From assembly GCA_002361615.1 (NCBI GenBank), contig DETK01000040.1, positions 44,508 to 100,921 on the forward strand: a stretch of DNA of 56,414 bases, written 5' to 3'. Each line of letters opens with the position of its first letter. Positions within the stretch are counted from its first letter, which is position 1. Both the position numbers and the translations under genes were made by a program. The notes below the pieces were generated by a model, which saw only the letters and a program-made list of their open reading frames with translations, had not been told where the DNA came from and ran no database searches. Positions 18,493 to 26,467 of the stretch are shown one piece after another. This stretch comes from Bacteroidales bacterium UBA3290. Its GTDB lineage: Bacteria; Bacteroidota; Bacteroidia; Bacteroidales; UBA932.

Positions 18493-20061
18493 ATGTCTGA
18501 AAAGGACCAGGAAATAGCGTCGCTCAAAGCGCAAATCGCCCGTTTGGAAGCGGAGCGCAACGCCCTTGCCGCAAAGAAGAATGAGCTGGAGGAAGCACTT
18601 GCCTCCCTTCAGGCCCAGAACGCCTGGCTCCGCCGTAAGGTCTTCGGAAGCTCGATGAGCGAGAAGCATCTTCCGCTTGACCCCAACGTCCTTGAGCCCA
18701 CCCTGTTCGACACGCCGCTCCCGGAAGCGGAGCAGAAGAAGCTGGACGAGGAAGTCCGGCAGATGGACGAGCAGAACGCCAAGGCCATCGAGGTCAAAGC
18801 TCACAAGCGTGAAGTACGCAAGCCTGTCCTCGCCGGCAACCTTCCCGTAAAGGAGAATCACATCTATCCCGACGGCGTGCAGGATAATCCCGACTACGTG
18901 GAGATCGGCACGGAGGTGACCGACAAGGTTGCTGTCATCCCCGGGCAGCTGTTCATCGACAGGACTGTCCGCCACAAGTTCGTGCTCAAGTCCAAGCTTC
19001 AAATCGAAGATCCCGACAGGCAGGCGTTCCTGATCGCCCCGCTCCCGGACTCGGTAATCCCGAAGGGGATGGCGGCCGACAGCCTGCTGGCGGACATCTT
19101 CATAGGCAAGTTCGTGTATCACCTTCCCTTCTACCGTCAAATCCAGAAGTACAAGGAGATGGGGGCGGTGTTCAGCGACGCCACCATCGGCGACTGGTTC
19201 GCGGCGGTCTGCACGAAGCTCCGGCCGTTGTATGACGCGTTGCGGAAGGAGGTCCTTCAGTCAAAGTACATCCAGGTGGATGAGAGCACGATACCTGTCA
19301 TCAAGGAGGAGAAGCCGCGCAAGGCGGCCAAGGAATACATGTGGGCGGTCCGCGACGCGCTCGGGGGAGCCGTATACTTCCACTACGACCACGGCTCCCG
19401 CAGCGGGGAGACCTGCCGCAAGCTTATCGGGGGCTATGTCGGAACCATGCAGACTGATGGTTACGAGGTGTATGAGGCCTATGAGAACGCCCCGGGGAAG
19501 CGGTTGATCGGATGCTGGGCGCATGCGCGGCGCAAGTTCGTCGAGGCCCTGGACGAAGACAAGAAGCACGCCAGCGAAGCGCTGGTGTATATCGGAAAAC
19601 TCTACAAAATCGAGGACGAGATGCGGGAGGCCGAGTTGGATGCGGATGTCATCAGGGAGCGGCGGCAGAAGGAGGCTTACCCCATCATCCAGGACTTCGA
19701 AAGGTGGCTGGACGCAGTGAGTACAGGAATGAGTTCCAAATCACTGATCGGGCAGGCTGTCTCATACGCCTATGTCCTCCTGCCACGGCTCAGCCGCTAT
19801 GTCCTGGACGGACGATATCAGATCGACAACAACGGCATCGAGAATGCTATCCGTCCGCTGGCCCTGGGCCGGAAAAACTATCTCTTCGCCGGCAATCACG
19901 CCGCCGCAGTCAGGGCCGCCATCGCATACTCCTTTATCGCCTCCTGCAAAGCCGTCGGTGTCGACGTCCGCACATGGCTCGTCGACGTCCTCGGACAGAT
20001 CCCCTCCTACAAGGGCCCTTGGCGGGATCTTCTGCCTGCCCACTGGCACAAGGCAAGATAG
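18493..20061 (+). CDS. tnpC: IS66 transposase TnpC with altered C-terminus
   Basis: A 522-residue DDE transposase of IS66. An N-terminal coiled coil (residues about 3-40) precedes a helix-turn-helix region. Likely catalytic residues are D263 (QVDEST), D322 (DGYEVYE) and E450 (NNGIENAI). The last codons are changed by the nested IS256: the current end is HWHKAR-stop, and the TAG comes from the IS256 terminus. Removing IS256 and one target duplication restores HWHKATTVNH-stop, so five native residues have been replaced by one. All catalytic residues remain, so activity may persist, but the right IS66 end is now 1.4 kb further away. Confidence 0.85.
   Translation: MSEKDQEIASLKAQIARLEAERNALAAKKNELEEALASLQAQNAWLRRKVFGSSMSEKHLPLDPNVLEPTLFDTPLPEAEQKKLDEEVRQMDEQNAKAIEVKAHKREVRKPVLAGNLPVKENHIYPDGVQDNPDYVEIGTEVTDKVAVIPGQLFIDRTVRHKFVLKSKLQIEDPDRQAFLIAPLPDSVIPKGMAADSLLADIFIGKFVYHLPFYRQIQKYKEMGAVFSDATIGDWFAAVCTKLRPLYDALRKEVLQSKYIQVDESTIPVIKEEKPRKAAKEYMWAVRDALGGAVYFHYDHGSRSGETCRKLIGGYVGTMQTDGYEVYEAYENAPGKRLIGCWAHARRKFVEALDEDKKHASEALVYIGKLYKIEDEMREAELDADVIRERRQKEAYPIIQDFERWLDAVSTGMSSKSLIGQAVSYAYVLLPRLSRYVLDGRYQIDNNGIENAIRPLALGRKNYLFAGNHAAAVRAAIAYSFIASCKAVGVDVRTWLVDVLGQIPSYKGPWRDLLPAHWHKAR
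20049..20056 (+). repeat. 8-bp target duplication of IS256 (left copy)
   Basis: CAAGGCAA at 20049-20056 is repeated at 21473-21480, immediately outside each end of the IS256 element. This is the expected 8-bp duplication and shows that IS256 jumped into the IS66 tnpC gene. Confidence 0.85.
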
Positions 20062-21472
20062 TGTACCAAAAAATGTGTCTGAGTAGGTAGAAAGAAAAAA
20101 GTCTGTAATTTTAAAGAACAATTAATCACGACAAAAATTGGATCTTTAAAACGACAGACTTATGATTACACTTACAAAGGAACAACTTTCTGAGGTAATG
20201 TGCAAGCATGCCGAGAAAGAAAATGGAGTTAACGATCTTCTTGAGATCATGTTGGAGAGTTTGATGGTGGCAGAACGGGGCGAGTTCTTGCAGGAACAAG
20301 CGGACAGGAACAAGGGGAACGGCTATCGTCTGGGGCACACATACGGCCACGGTCGGAAGCTGGAGTTCAGGATACCGCGGGACCGGTTCGGCAACTTTCA
20401 TCCGAAGATCCTGGCGATACTGAAGGACCAGGAAGAGGAGTGCGAACGGCTGGCCGGCAGCCTGTATACCAAGGGGTTGACGCAGTCGCAGGTGGGGCAG
20501 GTCTTTGACGAGATATATGGCGAGCACTACAGCAAGACGAGCATCTCGAGGATGATTGAGTACGTCCGCCGCGACGTGTCGGAGTGGCTGGAAAGAGGGC
20601 TGGACGAGTATTATCCGATTGTGTTTGTCGACTGTGTACACATCAAAGTGTTCCGTAAGAAGCGGGCGGCCACGGAGGCGTTCTACGTGATCCTGGGCGT
20701 GAACGAAGACGCCACGCGAGAAGTTCTGGGCCTTTATAACAGCCCGATAGAGAGTGCCGCAGGATGGGCCAATATGTTCGATGACCTGCGTGAACGCGGT
20801 GTAGGGCATATCGGATTGGTGGTTGCCGACGGCCTCTCCGGATTGGATAAGGTTATCGGCGAAAAGTTCCCCGGAACCGCCTTCCAGCGTTGCACGACGC
20901 ATCTCAAGCGCAATATGCTGGCCCGAGTACGCCACGGCGACAAGAAGGCCCTCGCCGACGATATGCGCGAAGTGTTCCGTACGGGAGACAAGAACTACAC
21001 TGTGCAGCAGGGCGTAGCCGCATGGCGGGAGATGTGCCTGAAGTGGGGCAAGGATTATCGTTCTATCCGGAACCTGGCCGAAGATGAAGACATCGCGTTC
21101 CACTTCACATATTTGAACTATGCGCCTCATATACAGTCGATGATATACACGACGAACTGGATCGAGCGGCTCCAGAAGGACTTCAGACGGGTGACACGGA
21201 TGCGGGGCGCAATGCCGGACGAGCTGTCGGTCATCGTATTGATGGGCAAAACAGCGATGGACAAGGAGTCTTACCGAAGGGTTATTCCCAGAATGAGAGA
21301 GGAAAAGGGTCTCTTCCCGAACGGTTAAGCTCTCAGGGGCTTCCAGGCCCCTGCCGCTGAGGCAGACCCCCGGGAAGTTTTTCATCAGTTGCCTGATTGG
21401 CTGGAAAAATGTAAATTTGTACGTTCTTTAAATTGCAGAGTCCGATCTGGACACACTAATTGGAACGCTACC
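20057..21472 (+). mobile_element. IS256-family element nested in IS66
   Basis: A 1416-bp element with imperfect terminal inverted repeats of about 24 bp. The left end starts GATAGTGTACCAAAAAATG; the right end read on the other strand starts GGTAGCGTTCCAATTAGTG. A second inner inverted repeat around AAAGAAC lies near 20100-20118 and 21424-21441. It is flanked by CAAGGCAA on both sides. It carries one intact transposase, so it may still be mobile. Confidence 0.85.
20162..21328 (+). CDS. IS256 (Mutator-family) transposase
   Basis: A 388-residue Mutator-type transposase. The DDE residues fit D157 (VFVDCVHIK), D223 (VVADGLSGL) and E335 (TTNWIERLQ); the family motif NWIERL-x-KDFRR-x-TR is clear. 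The typical N-terminal GNGYRLGHTYGHGRKLEFRIPRDR region is present in full. Length is normal for the family and no frameshift is visible. It is the only gene of the nested element. Confidence 0.9.
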   Translation: MITLTKEQLSEVMCKHAEKENGVNDLLEIMLESLMVAERGEFLQEQADRNKGNGYRLGHTYGHGRKLEFRIPRDRFGNFHPKILAILKDQEEECERLAGSLYTKGLTQSQVGQVFDEIYGEHYSKTSISRMIEYVRRDVSEWLERGLDEYYPIVFVDCVHIKVFRKKRAATEAFYVILGVNEDATREVLGLYNSPIESAAGWANMFDDLRERGVGHIGLVVADGLSGLDKVIGEKFPGTAFQRCTTHLKRNMLARVRHGDKKALADDMREVFRTGDKNYTVQQGVAAWREMCLKWGKDYRSIRNLAEDEDIAFHFTYLNYAPHIQSMIYTTNWIERLQKDFRRVTRMRGAMPDELSVIVLMGKTAMDKESYRRVIPRMREEKGLFPNG

Positions 21473-21480
21473 CAAGGCAA
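21473..21480 (+). repeat. 8-bp target duplication of IS256 (right copy)
   Basis: CAAGGCAA, the second copy of the duplication, followed at once by the displaced end of the IS66 tnpC reading frame (ACC ACT GTC AAT CAC TGA when joined to the left part). Confidence 0.85.
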
Positions 21481-21579
21481 CCACTGTCAATCACTGATCA
21501 ATTACTAACGACCGGTAAGGGGTTACTAACCTAAACTTAAGGTTAGTAAATGTTACCACGTGCTTTATCGGAGCCTTAC

Positions 21580-21602
21580 GACACATTTTTTGGTACACTA
21601 TC
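21580..21602 (-). repeat. 23-bp relic of a second IS256 end
   Basis: The 23 bases directly after the IS66 right end are the exact reverse complement of the first 23 bases of the nested IS256 (20057-20079). The rest of that second copy is missing. It looks like the stump of a minus-strand IS256 into which IS66 had inserted, before a deletion removed the remainder. Confidence 0.8.
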
Positions 21603-21642
21603 GAATCAATGGCAGCGGACTCTGATTGGTGCATAAACAAAC

Positions 21643-21685
21643 CTAGCCGGCCGGCAGAGGATTCTACCTCTGCCGGGCCGGCTAG
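21643..21685 (-). terminator. Terminator of the minus-strand fimbrial array
   Basis: A very GC-rich inverted repeat (CTAGCCGGCC-GGCAGAGG paired with its complement, one bulged base, 6-base loop). On the minus strand it is followed by the T-rich GTTTGTTTATG. It lies 60 bases after the last gene of the array. A smaller hairpin may lie at about 21688-21712. Nothing else is seen in 21603-21745. Confidence 0.75.
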
Positions 21686-21745
21686 CTGAAAAAGTCTTCG
21701 GTTTTTCTCTAGAGTGAGATTGTAGGGTTCAGCGGGTTGGGGTTG

Positions 21746-23806
21746 TTATTGGGCTTTGCCGAATTCGATTTCGAAGGTAGCGCCAGACTTCCAGCTGAGG
21801 TCGACGGAGAGGCCGAAGTACATCTGGGTAGGACGCAGGTCCGGAATCGTGGCGTAAGCCTGCTTCAGGGCGTTCGGGCCGAGCGTCATCTTCATGATCG
21901 TCATGAAGTCCTGGATGAAGACACGCGGAGTGACCGTCATGGCAGCATTGCCGTTGTCCACGGCCACCGGCGGGATGCGATAACCCTTGTCGGCAAGCGT
22001 CTTGTAGTCGCCATCGGTCAAAGCCGTAATCTGATCGGCCGTCAGCTTCATCGAGCCGGCCAGATAGAACTTACCACCGTCGTAGATGATGTTGTCGCGG
22101 CCGTAGAAGTCACCGGCGTGGTTCTCGAGCTCGATGGCGAAGTACACGGTTTCCTGATCGGCCGCGGCAGAACCCGGAAGGTAGTTGTCGAACACCATCG
22201 TGTAGAACGGGCTGCTCTCGGTAGTCGTGACCTTGTTGTCAGCGAAGGCGTGGTCGTAGATGACACCCTTGCGGTCGGCCTGTGCGCCGGCGACAAAGTT
22301 CCATTCCACCTGCTTCGGCTGGCCACCGATGAGGATACCGGTCACCTTGAAGTACTTTTTGCTGCCGTCGATTTCGATGTCCTGGTCGGTCACATTCGGG
22401 ACGACATTGGCGCGGTTATCCTTGTAGGAGGTAGCGCCCATCTTGACCGTGAACTTGGCAAGGGCGTTGCCATAGAGCACGTTGTTGTGGAGGGCGACGG
22501 CGCGGGTCTCCTTCGTGACGACGCGGTTGTCGGTATTCGACCAGTCAAGCCAACCATAGGTCTGGCTCCACTCGCTGTCAGTGTTCCACTTGGTCCAGTT
22601 GGCCGGGTAGAAGCCCGGATTCTCTTCCGCACCCTCAGTATTCGAGATACGGAGCGGGGAATCAGCCCAGTAGCAGAGCTCGGCTGGGAACATGATGTCC
22701 TTGTAGTCAACCGTGTTGGCATCCATCGTGTTGCTCGGGTTCACCCAGGCAAAGGTCGGGACAGCGGCGGCAGCGGCATCACCAGCGGTAGCGTTCTGAT
22801 CCTGCGAAGCGGCAGGCGTGGTGCACTTCACCTGTGCGGCACCATCGGGAAGACCGAATTCCTTGAACGGGAAATCCAGCAGAGCAGTATTTTTGTAGGT
22901 CAGCGTATAGTTGCTGCCGTTGGTGCCGCTCGCAGTAAAGTTCTGTTCAATCGCAGCAATGATCTTCTGGCAGACCTTATACTCGGGGGATTCCGTGTTG
23001 GCATTGGCAGCATCGACCGGAGCGTATTTCACAGCGATATTATACATATCCTGCATCGTGCGCAGCACGGCCGGGCCGGAACCCTGACGCAGGGTCTCGT
23101 TGGTCGTGAAGTAGTTGTCGTAAGCGGTCAGCAGCTCGACAATGTCAAGGGCCTTCCAGTCAGCAACGATATCCTGGAAACCATTCAGGATCGCGAGGAT
23201 CGCAGCGGCGCTCGTGCTGTTGGAGAAAGCATCGCCCTGGGTCGCACCCGTGGTAGCACCCGAAGCGTTGCCGGAAGCCGTCTGCTCAATGATCGGCACC
23301 AGCTGGAAGTTCGTCGTGGCCTTGTCGGCGGTCACGGTGAAGACAACCTTGTTGTCGCTCTTCGCGGAACCGGCGGTACCCTGCTCGTTGGCCTTGGCTT
23401 CCTTCGCCTTAGCATAGAACGTCATGTTGTCGACACCCGTGGGGATCGTCAGGTTATAGACGCGGCGGGACTTGTCGGCATCGATGGCGCCAGCCTCAGT
23501 GAGGTTCTTGTCATTATAAGCCGGCGTCAGCGTACCGAGATTGTAAACATAGTTCTTCAGATAACCGGCATCATAGCCCTTCGACATGAGCAGCGTGAGG
23601 TTGTCCATGCCGCGGAAACTGGTACCATCCTGCACATCAGCAGCAGATGCTTTCGTCTGCGCCTCCGTAGCGACATTGATGATGAAGCTGGTTTTGACAT
23701 CGCCGCGTTCGGCGTTGAAGCTCGGATTCACCGACTGCTGCTCAAAGCAAGCAGTGGCAAGTCCCATCAGTGCAATTGCACTCAGAAAAAAGAAGATCTT
23801 TTTCAT
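21746..23806 (-). CDS. Extra Mfa1-like stalk subunit, end of array
   Basis: A 686-residue stalk lipoprotein: Cys20 (ATAC), maturation site at Lys52 (AQTKAS), motifs GSGPAVLRTMQDMY, ELCYWADSPLRIS and ILIGGQPKQVEWNF, and the C-terminal donor-strand motif GLSVDLSW. It follows the accessory-3 gene of cassette 3 by 49 bases and is the last gene before the terminator. It has no anchor or accessory genes after it, unlike the other three stalk genes. It could be a spare stalk module for cassette 3 or the first gene of a fourth cassette lost to IS activity. It is closest in visible motifs to the stalk at 33237. Confidence 0.8.
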   Translation of the reverse strand: MKKIFFFLSAIALMGLATACFEQQSVNPSFNAERGDVKTSFIINVATEAQTKASAADVQDGTSFRGMDNLTLLMSKGYDAGYLKNYVYNLGTLTPAYNDKNLTEAGAIDADKSRRVYNLTIPTGVDNMTFYAKAKEAKANEQGTAGSAKSDNKVVFTVTADKATTNFQLVPIIEQTASGNASGATTGATQGDAFSNSTSAAAILAILNGFQDIVADWKALDIVELLTAYDNYFTTNETLRQGSGPAVLRTMQDMYNIAVKYAPVDAANANTESPEYKVCQKIIAAIEQNFTASGTNGSNYTLTYKNTALLDFPFKEFGLPDGAAQVKCTTPAASQDQNATAGDAAAAAVPTFAWVNPSNTMDANTVDYKDIMFPAELCYWADSPLRISNTEGAEENPGFYPANWTKWNTDSEWSQTYGWLDWSNTDNRVVTKETRAVALHNNVLYGNALAKFTVKMGATSYKDNRANVVPNVTDQDIEIDGSKKYFKVTGILIGGQPKQVEWNFVAGAQADRKGVIYDHAFADNKVTTTESSPFYTMVFDNYLPGSAAADQETVYFAIELENHAGDFYGRDNIIYDGGKFYLAGSMKLTADQITALTDGDYKTLADKGYRIPPVAVDNGNAAMTVTPRVFIQDFMTIMKMTLGPNALKQAYATIPDLRPTQMYFGLSVDLSWKSGATFEIEFGKAQ

Positions 23807-23855
23807 TTTAGTGATTTGTTTATTGTTTGTATTTGTTTGTTGTTTTCTTAAATTA

Positions 23856-26456
23856 TTAGTCTGTTACCCAAATGTAGAACGTATCTGTTTTGCTCCCATC
23901 AGCAGTAGTAGCGGTAATATTTACAATTCTTCCAGCTGTACCCCCTGTCCCGGCGTTAGTAATTGTCACCAAGCCATTCGAATTCACTGTCGCACGAGCA
24001 GTTTTACTACTAGACCACGTAACAGACTTGTTTGTAGCGTAATCAGGGTTTACCGTCGCAATCAACTGAAGGGTCCTTGTGGTCTGATTAGTACTGCGAG
24101 CAATACTATACCTATGATCAGCATCATGCCCATTATCCTCTTGTCCTGCTGCCGGATTTTCCGCAGAAATCGTAACGCCCCGCACAGGAACAGCCTGATA
24201 AGGCCCTTCATAGCTTACCTCCTTTGCATCACCAAAGAATTCAATGTAGAGATATAATCCAACATCTTCGGGACGATTATCTTCGTCGTAATTAGGTCCA
24301 CGAACATCCTTGAAATTGATAATAACTTCAGGGCCTTCGATTTCCTTACCATTTGCATCTTTCGGTACACTTGTAATTGCATATGAATACCAATAATCCC
24401 AATATTTGGAAGGACTCTGGTAATTCCATTTATCAGGATCAGATGTTTGAGCGTTTACACCATAATTACCATCATGCGTTTTCTTAACTTGAACACCAAA
24501 AAGATTACTGGAGACAGAAGCACCGGAAGTAATCATTGTCGGCTGTAACGTTTTTGAGGCAATTTTGATATTCATTGGATAGAGGCCAGAGGGATACTTA
24601 TCATGGTCACCCGAAGCAGTGGATCCAGAAGGTAATGTAAATCTTAGCTGGTACTCACCGGGGCGATTAGCTATGGGTTTAAGCTCCAAATTATGATCGG
24701 CATTACTATAATCACTCGTATATGCCTCTTGAAGTTTAAACTCTGTGATCGTATAAACCTCGATATTACGCATCAGAACATGATTCTTTGTTCGAGTAGT
24801 ACTACCTACAGTTTCTGTTGTTTGATAATAAGAGTATATCTTAAAGAGGCTTTGCTTTAAATGCTCATTGACACCGGCGGAAAGAGGAAGCGTAACTTTT
24901 GTATCCAATGGATTTGCCTTTGAAACAGCGACAGATTTATACTCGGTCTCATTATTCTCTGTAACCGTTTTAATCTTTTCTTGTTCCCACGTAGCGTCCC
25001 TTTTATTATTATCACTTACAGGCAATGTACTATTATAAGAATAAACAGCCGTAGTACCCGGTTCTTGCTCCTCCCAATCACTTTTCGTAAAATAGAATTG
25101 CCTGGCCGGATGCGCAGTTACATCATCTGTAAGTTTGCTCAATAGAAAAGGAACATCAACAGATTTTGCGTTTTCATCTTGAACTAGAACAGTTGTACTA
25201 ACCCGTTCGTCTTCTCCAAGAATATATTTAACTTTCAAGTTAAACTCACCATCTGATACTTCGATAACTTCTTGTTCGATATTAATTAACTGGCCATTTG
25301 CAAACGAGTTAGCATCCGCCGCTTTTTGAAAAGTATCATAACCCATAATCTCAGGCAGATAACTCAAATTCATTACATATCTATGCCCTCTCATTAAGGG
25401 AATTTGGTCATCAGAGTCATCTTTAGTAAAGCATAAAGGGAAAAAGCGTTCTTTTGTATCAGTCGGATCAGAATTATAACGCTCCCCTTTAATCAATACT
25501 CTCACGATAATACGAGTCGTCTTGAAGGGGTCACTTGAAACAGCATCATCAAACGCAAATAAGGGGGAATAATTAGGGTTATCAACTTCTGCGTTATCTA
25601 CCGTTATTTTTTGTTCAAAATCAACCATATCCCCTAGAGCCGTAGCAAAACGATTGGGATAATGGATATTCGGATCTATACGAACGCCATCAGGATAAGG
25701 AGTAGCCATCGTAGAAGTCGGGAAGAAGGAATCGTCGTAAGTGACCTCCGAATATGGACTATCTGGATTATTTTGTGAAGTATTACTCTTGGGGGCTATG
25801 AAAGAATGATTCAACCCATCGTAAATAACCCATTTGATAGAGCCTTTGACAATATGCTGGTAATCTGCACAAGTACCTCCATCAATCCGCAAACGGTCTC
25901 TCAAAAGAGGAATCGCAGGTATACTCCCGTTTTTAAAAGCACTCATCAACGTTTCTGCATCTTCTCTCTTCACGTATCCCCAATAAGCAGTAGGTTCCGT
26001 CACAGAGCGGCAGATACCAATGTCAGGATTGTTCATGATCTCCAACTCCGTCAAACCGAGATGGTCATTTCCAACAGGAATGTCTGCATTAGCGACGAAA
26101 TGAATTCGGGCAGTAGCTGGAGGCACATCACCTGTAAAGCCAAAAGTATTTTCAGCAAAAACAGGATTCTGGGTAGATTCTTCCTTGTTTTCTGCTAATG
26201 TTTTTGTCGGGTATCGACCAAGAAAGCGACCATTAGCATCAAAACAGTACATGAAAAGACTCGTAACAATTACATCATCGCCGCTGATCAAATCGCTTTT
26301 CGTAGAAATACCATTATTCTCTGTCTTTACTTGAAAACAAATGTGTACAAGCCCTTGATTATTAATGGTTGACTCCGAAACAGGTTCTACGCAACCTGTT
26401 AGGGCTAGTGCCCAAATGGCCAGCCATACGAAAAATATATGCTTTCTTTCTTTCAT
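23856..26456 (-). CDS. Fimbrial accessory subunit 3 with Ig-like end, cassette 3
   Basis: A 866-residue lipoprotein precursor, starting at the ATG at 26456 (MKERKHIFF, like the cassette 1 equivalent MKNRHTYRK). An ATG at 26468, overlapping the previous stop (TGATG), is the alternative. Cys22 lies in LTGCVEP and the likely maturation site is Lys53 (ISTKSD). Shared motifs are MRGHRYVMNLSYLPE and VGLYLYIEFFG. The C-terminus is a BIG2 Ig-like domain (LQLIATVNPDYAT, VTWSSSK, RATVNSNGLVT). The DNA is clearly more AT-rich than in cassette 1. Confidence 0.75.
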   Translation of the reverse strand: MKERKHIFFVWLAIWALALTGCVEPVSESTINNQGLVHICFQVKTENNGISTKSDLISGDDVIVTSLFMYCFDANGRFLGRYPTKTLAENKEESTQNPVFAENTFGFTGDVPPATARIHFVANADIPVGNDHLGLTELEIMNNPDIGICRSVTEPTAYWGYVKREDAETLMSAFKNGSIPAIPLLRDRLRIDGGTCADYQHIVKGSIKWVIYDGLNHSFIAPKSNTSQNNPDSPYSEVTYDDSFFPTSTMATPYPDGVRIDPNIHYPNRFATALGDMVDFEQKITVDNAEVDNPNYSPLFAFDDAVSSDPFKTTRIIVRVLIKGERYNSDPTDTKERFFPLCFTKDDSDDQIPLMRGHRYVMNLSYLPEIMGYDTFQKAADANSFANGQLINIEQEVIEVSDGEFNLKVKYILGEDERVSTTVLVQDENAKSVDVPFLLSKLTDDVTAHPARQFYFTKSDWEEQEPGTTAVYSYNSTLPVSDNNKRDATWEQEKIKTVTENNETEYKSVAVSKANPLDTKVTLPLSAGVNEHLKQSLFKIYSYYQTTETVGSTTRTKNHVLMRNIEVYTITEFKLQEAYTSDYSNADHNLELKPIANRPGEYQLRFTLPSGSTASGDHDKYPSGLYPMNIKIASKTLQPTMITSGASVSSNLFGVQVKKTHDGNYGVNAQTSDPDKWNYQSPSKYWDYWYSYAITSVPKDANGKEIEGPEVIINFKDVRGPNYDEDNRPEDVGLYLYIEFFGDAKEVSYEGPYQAVPVRGVTISAENPAAGQEDNGHDADHRYSIARSTNQTTRTLQLIATVNPDYATNKSVTWSSSKTARATVNSNGLVTITNAGTGGTAGRIVNITATTADGSKTDTFYIWVTD

Positions 26457-26467
26457 AGGTATTCTCA

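Larger units (their letters stand above)
17621..21579 (+). mobile_element. IS66-family element interrupted by IS256
   Basis: The ends read GTAAGCCTCCG (left) and, on the other strand, GTAAGGCTCCG (right), matching IS66-type GTAA ends. The order tnpA, tnpB, tnpC is typical. Without the nested IS256 (1416 bp) and its duplicated 8 bases the element is 2535 bp, the usual IS66 size. The 8 bases flanking each side (TGATATAC and GACACATT) are not a duplication, so one flank has been rearranged since insertion. It sits exactly where the plus-strand cassette and the minus-strand array converge. Confidence 0.85.

Noticed and set aside
20057..21602. IS256 boundaries drawn to the perfect 23-bp inverted repeat at 21580-21602
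   Set aside because: This would swallow the IS66 right end and gives no target duplication. The inner right end at 21472 gives an 8-bp duplication and restores the tnpC frame and IS66 length.
21737..23851. Plus-strand open frame (704 codons) opposite the last stalk gene
   Set aside because: It mirrors the stalk gene over its whole length, and only the minus strand has a signal peptide, lipobox and family motifs. Similar antisense frames at 6890-8245 and 40850-42019 were rejected for the same reason.
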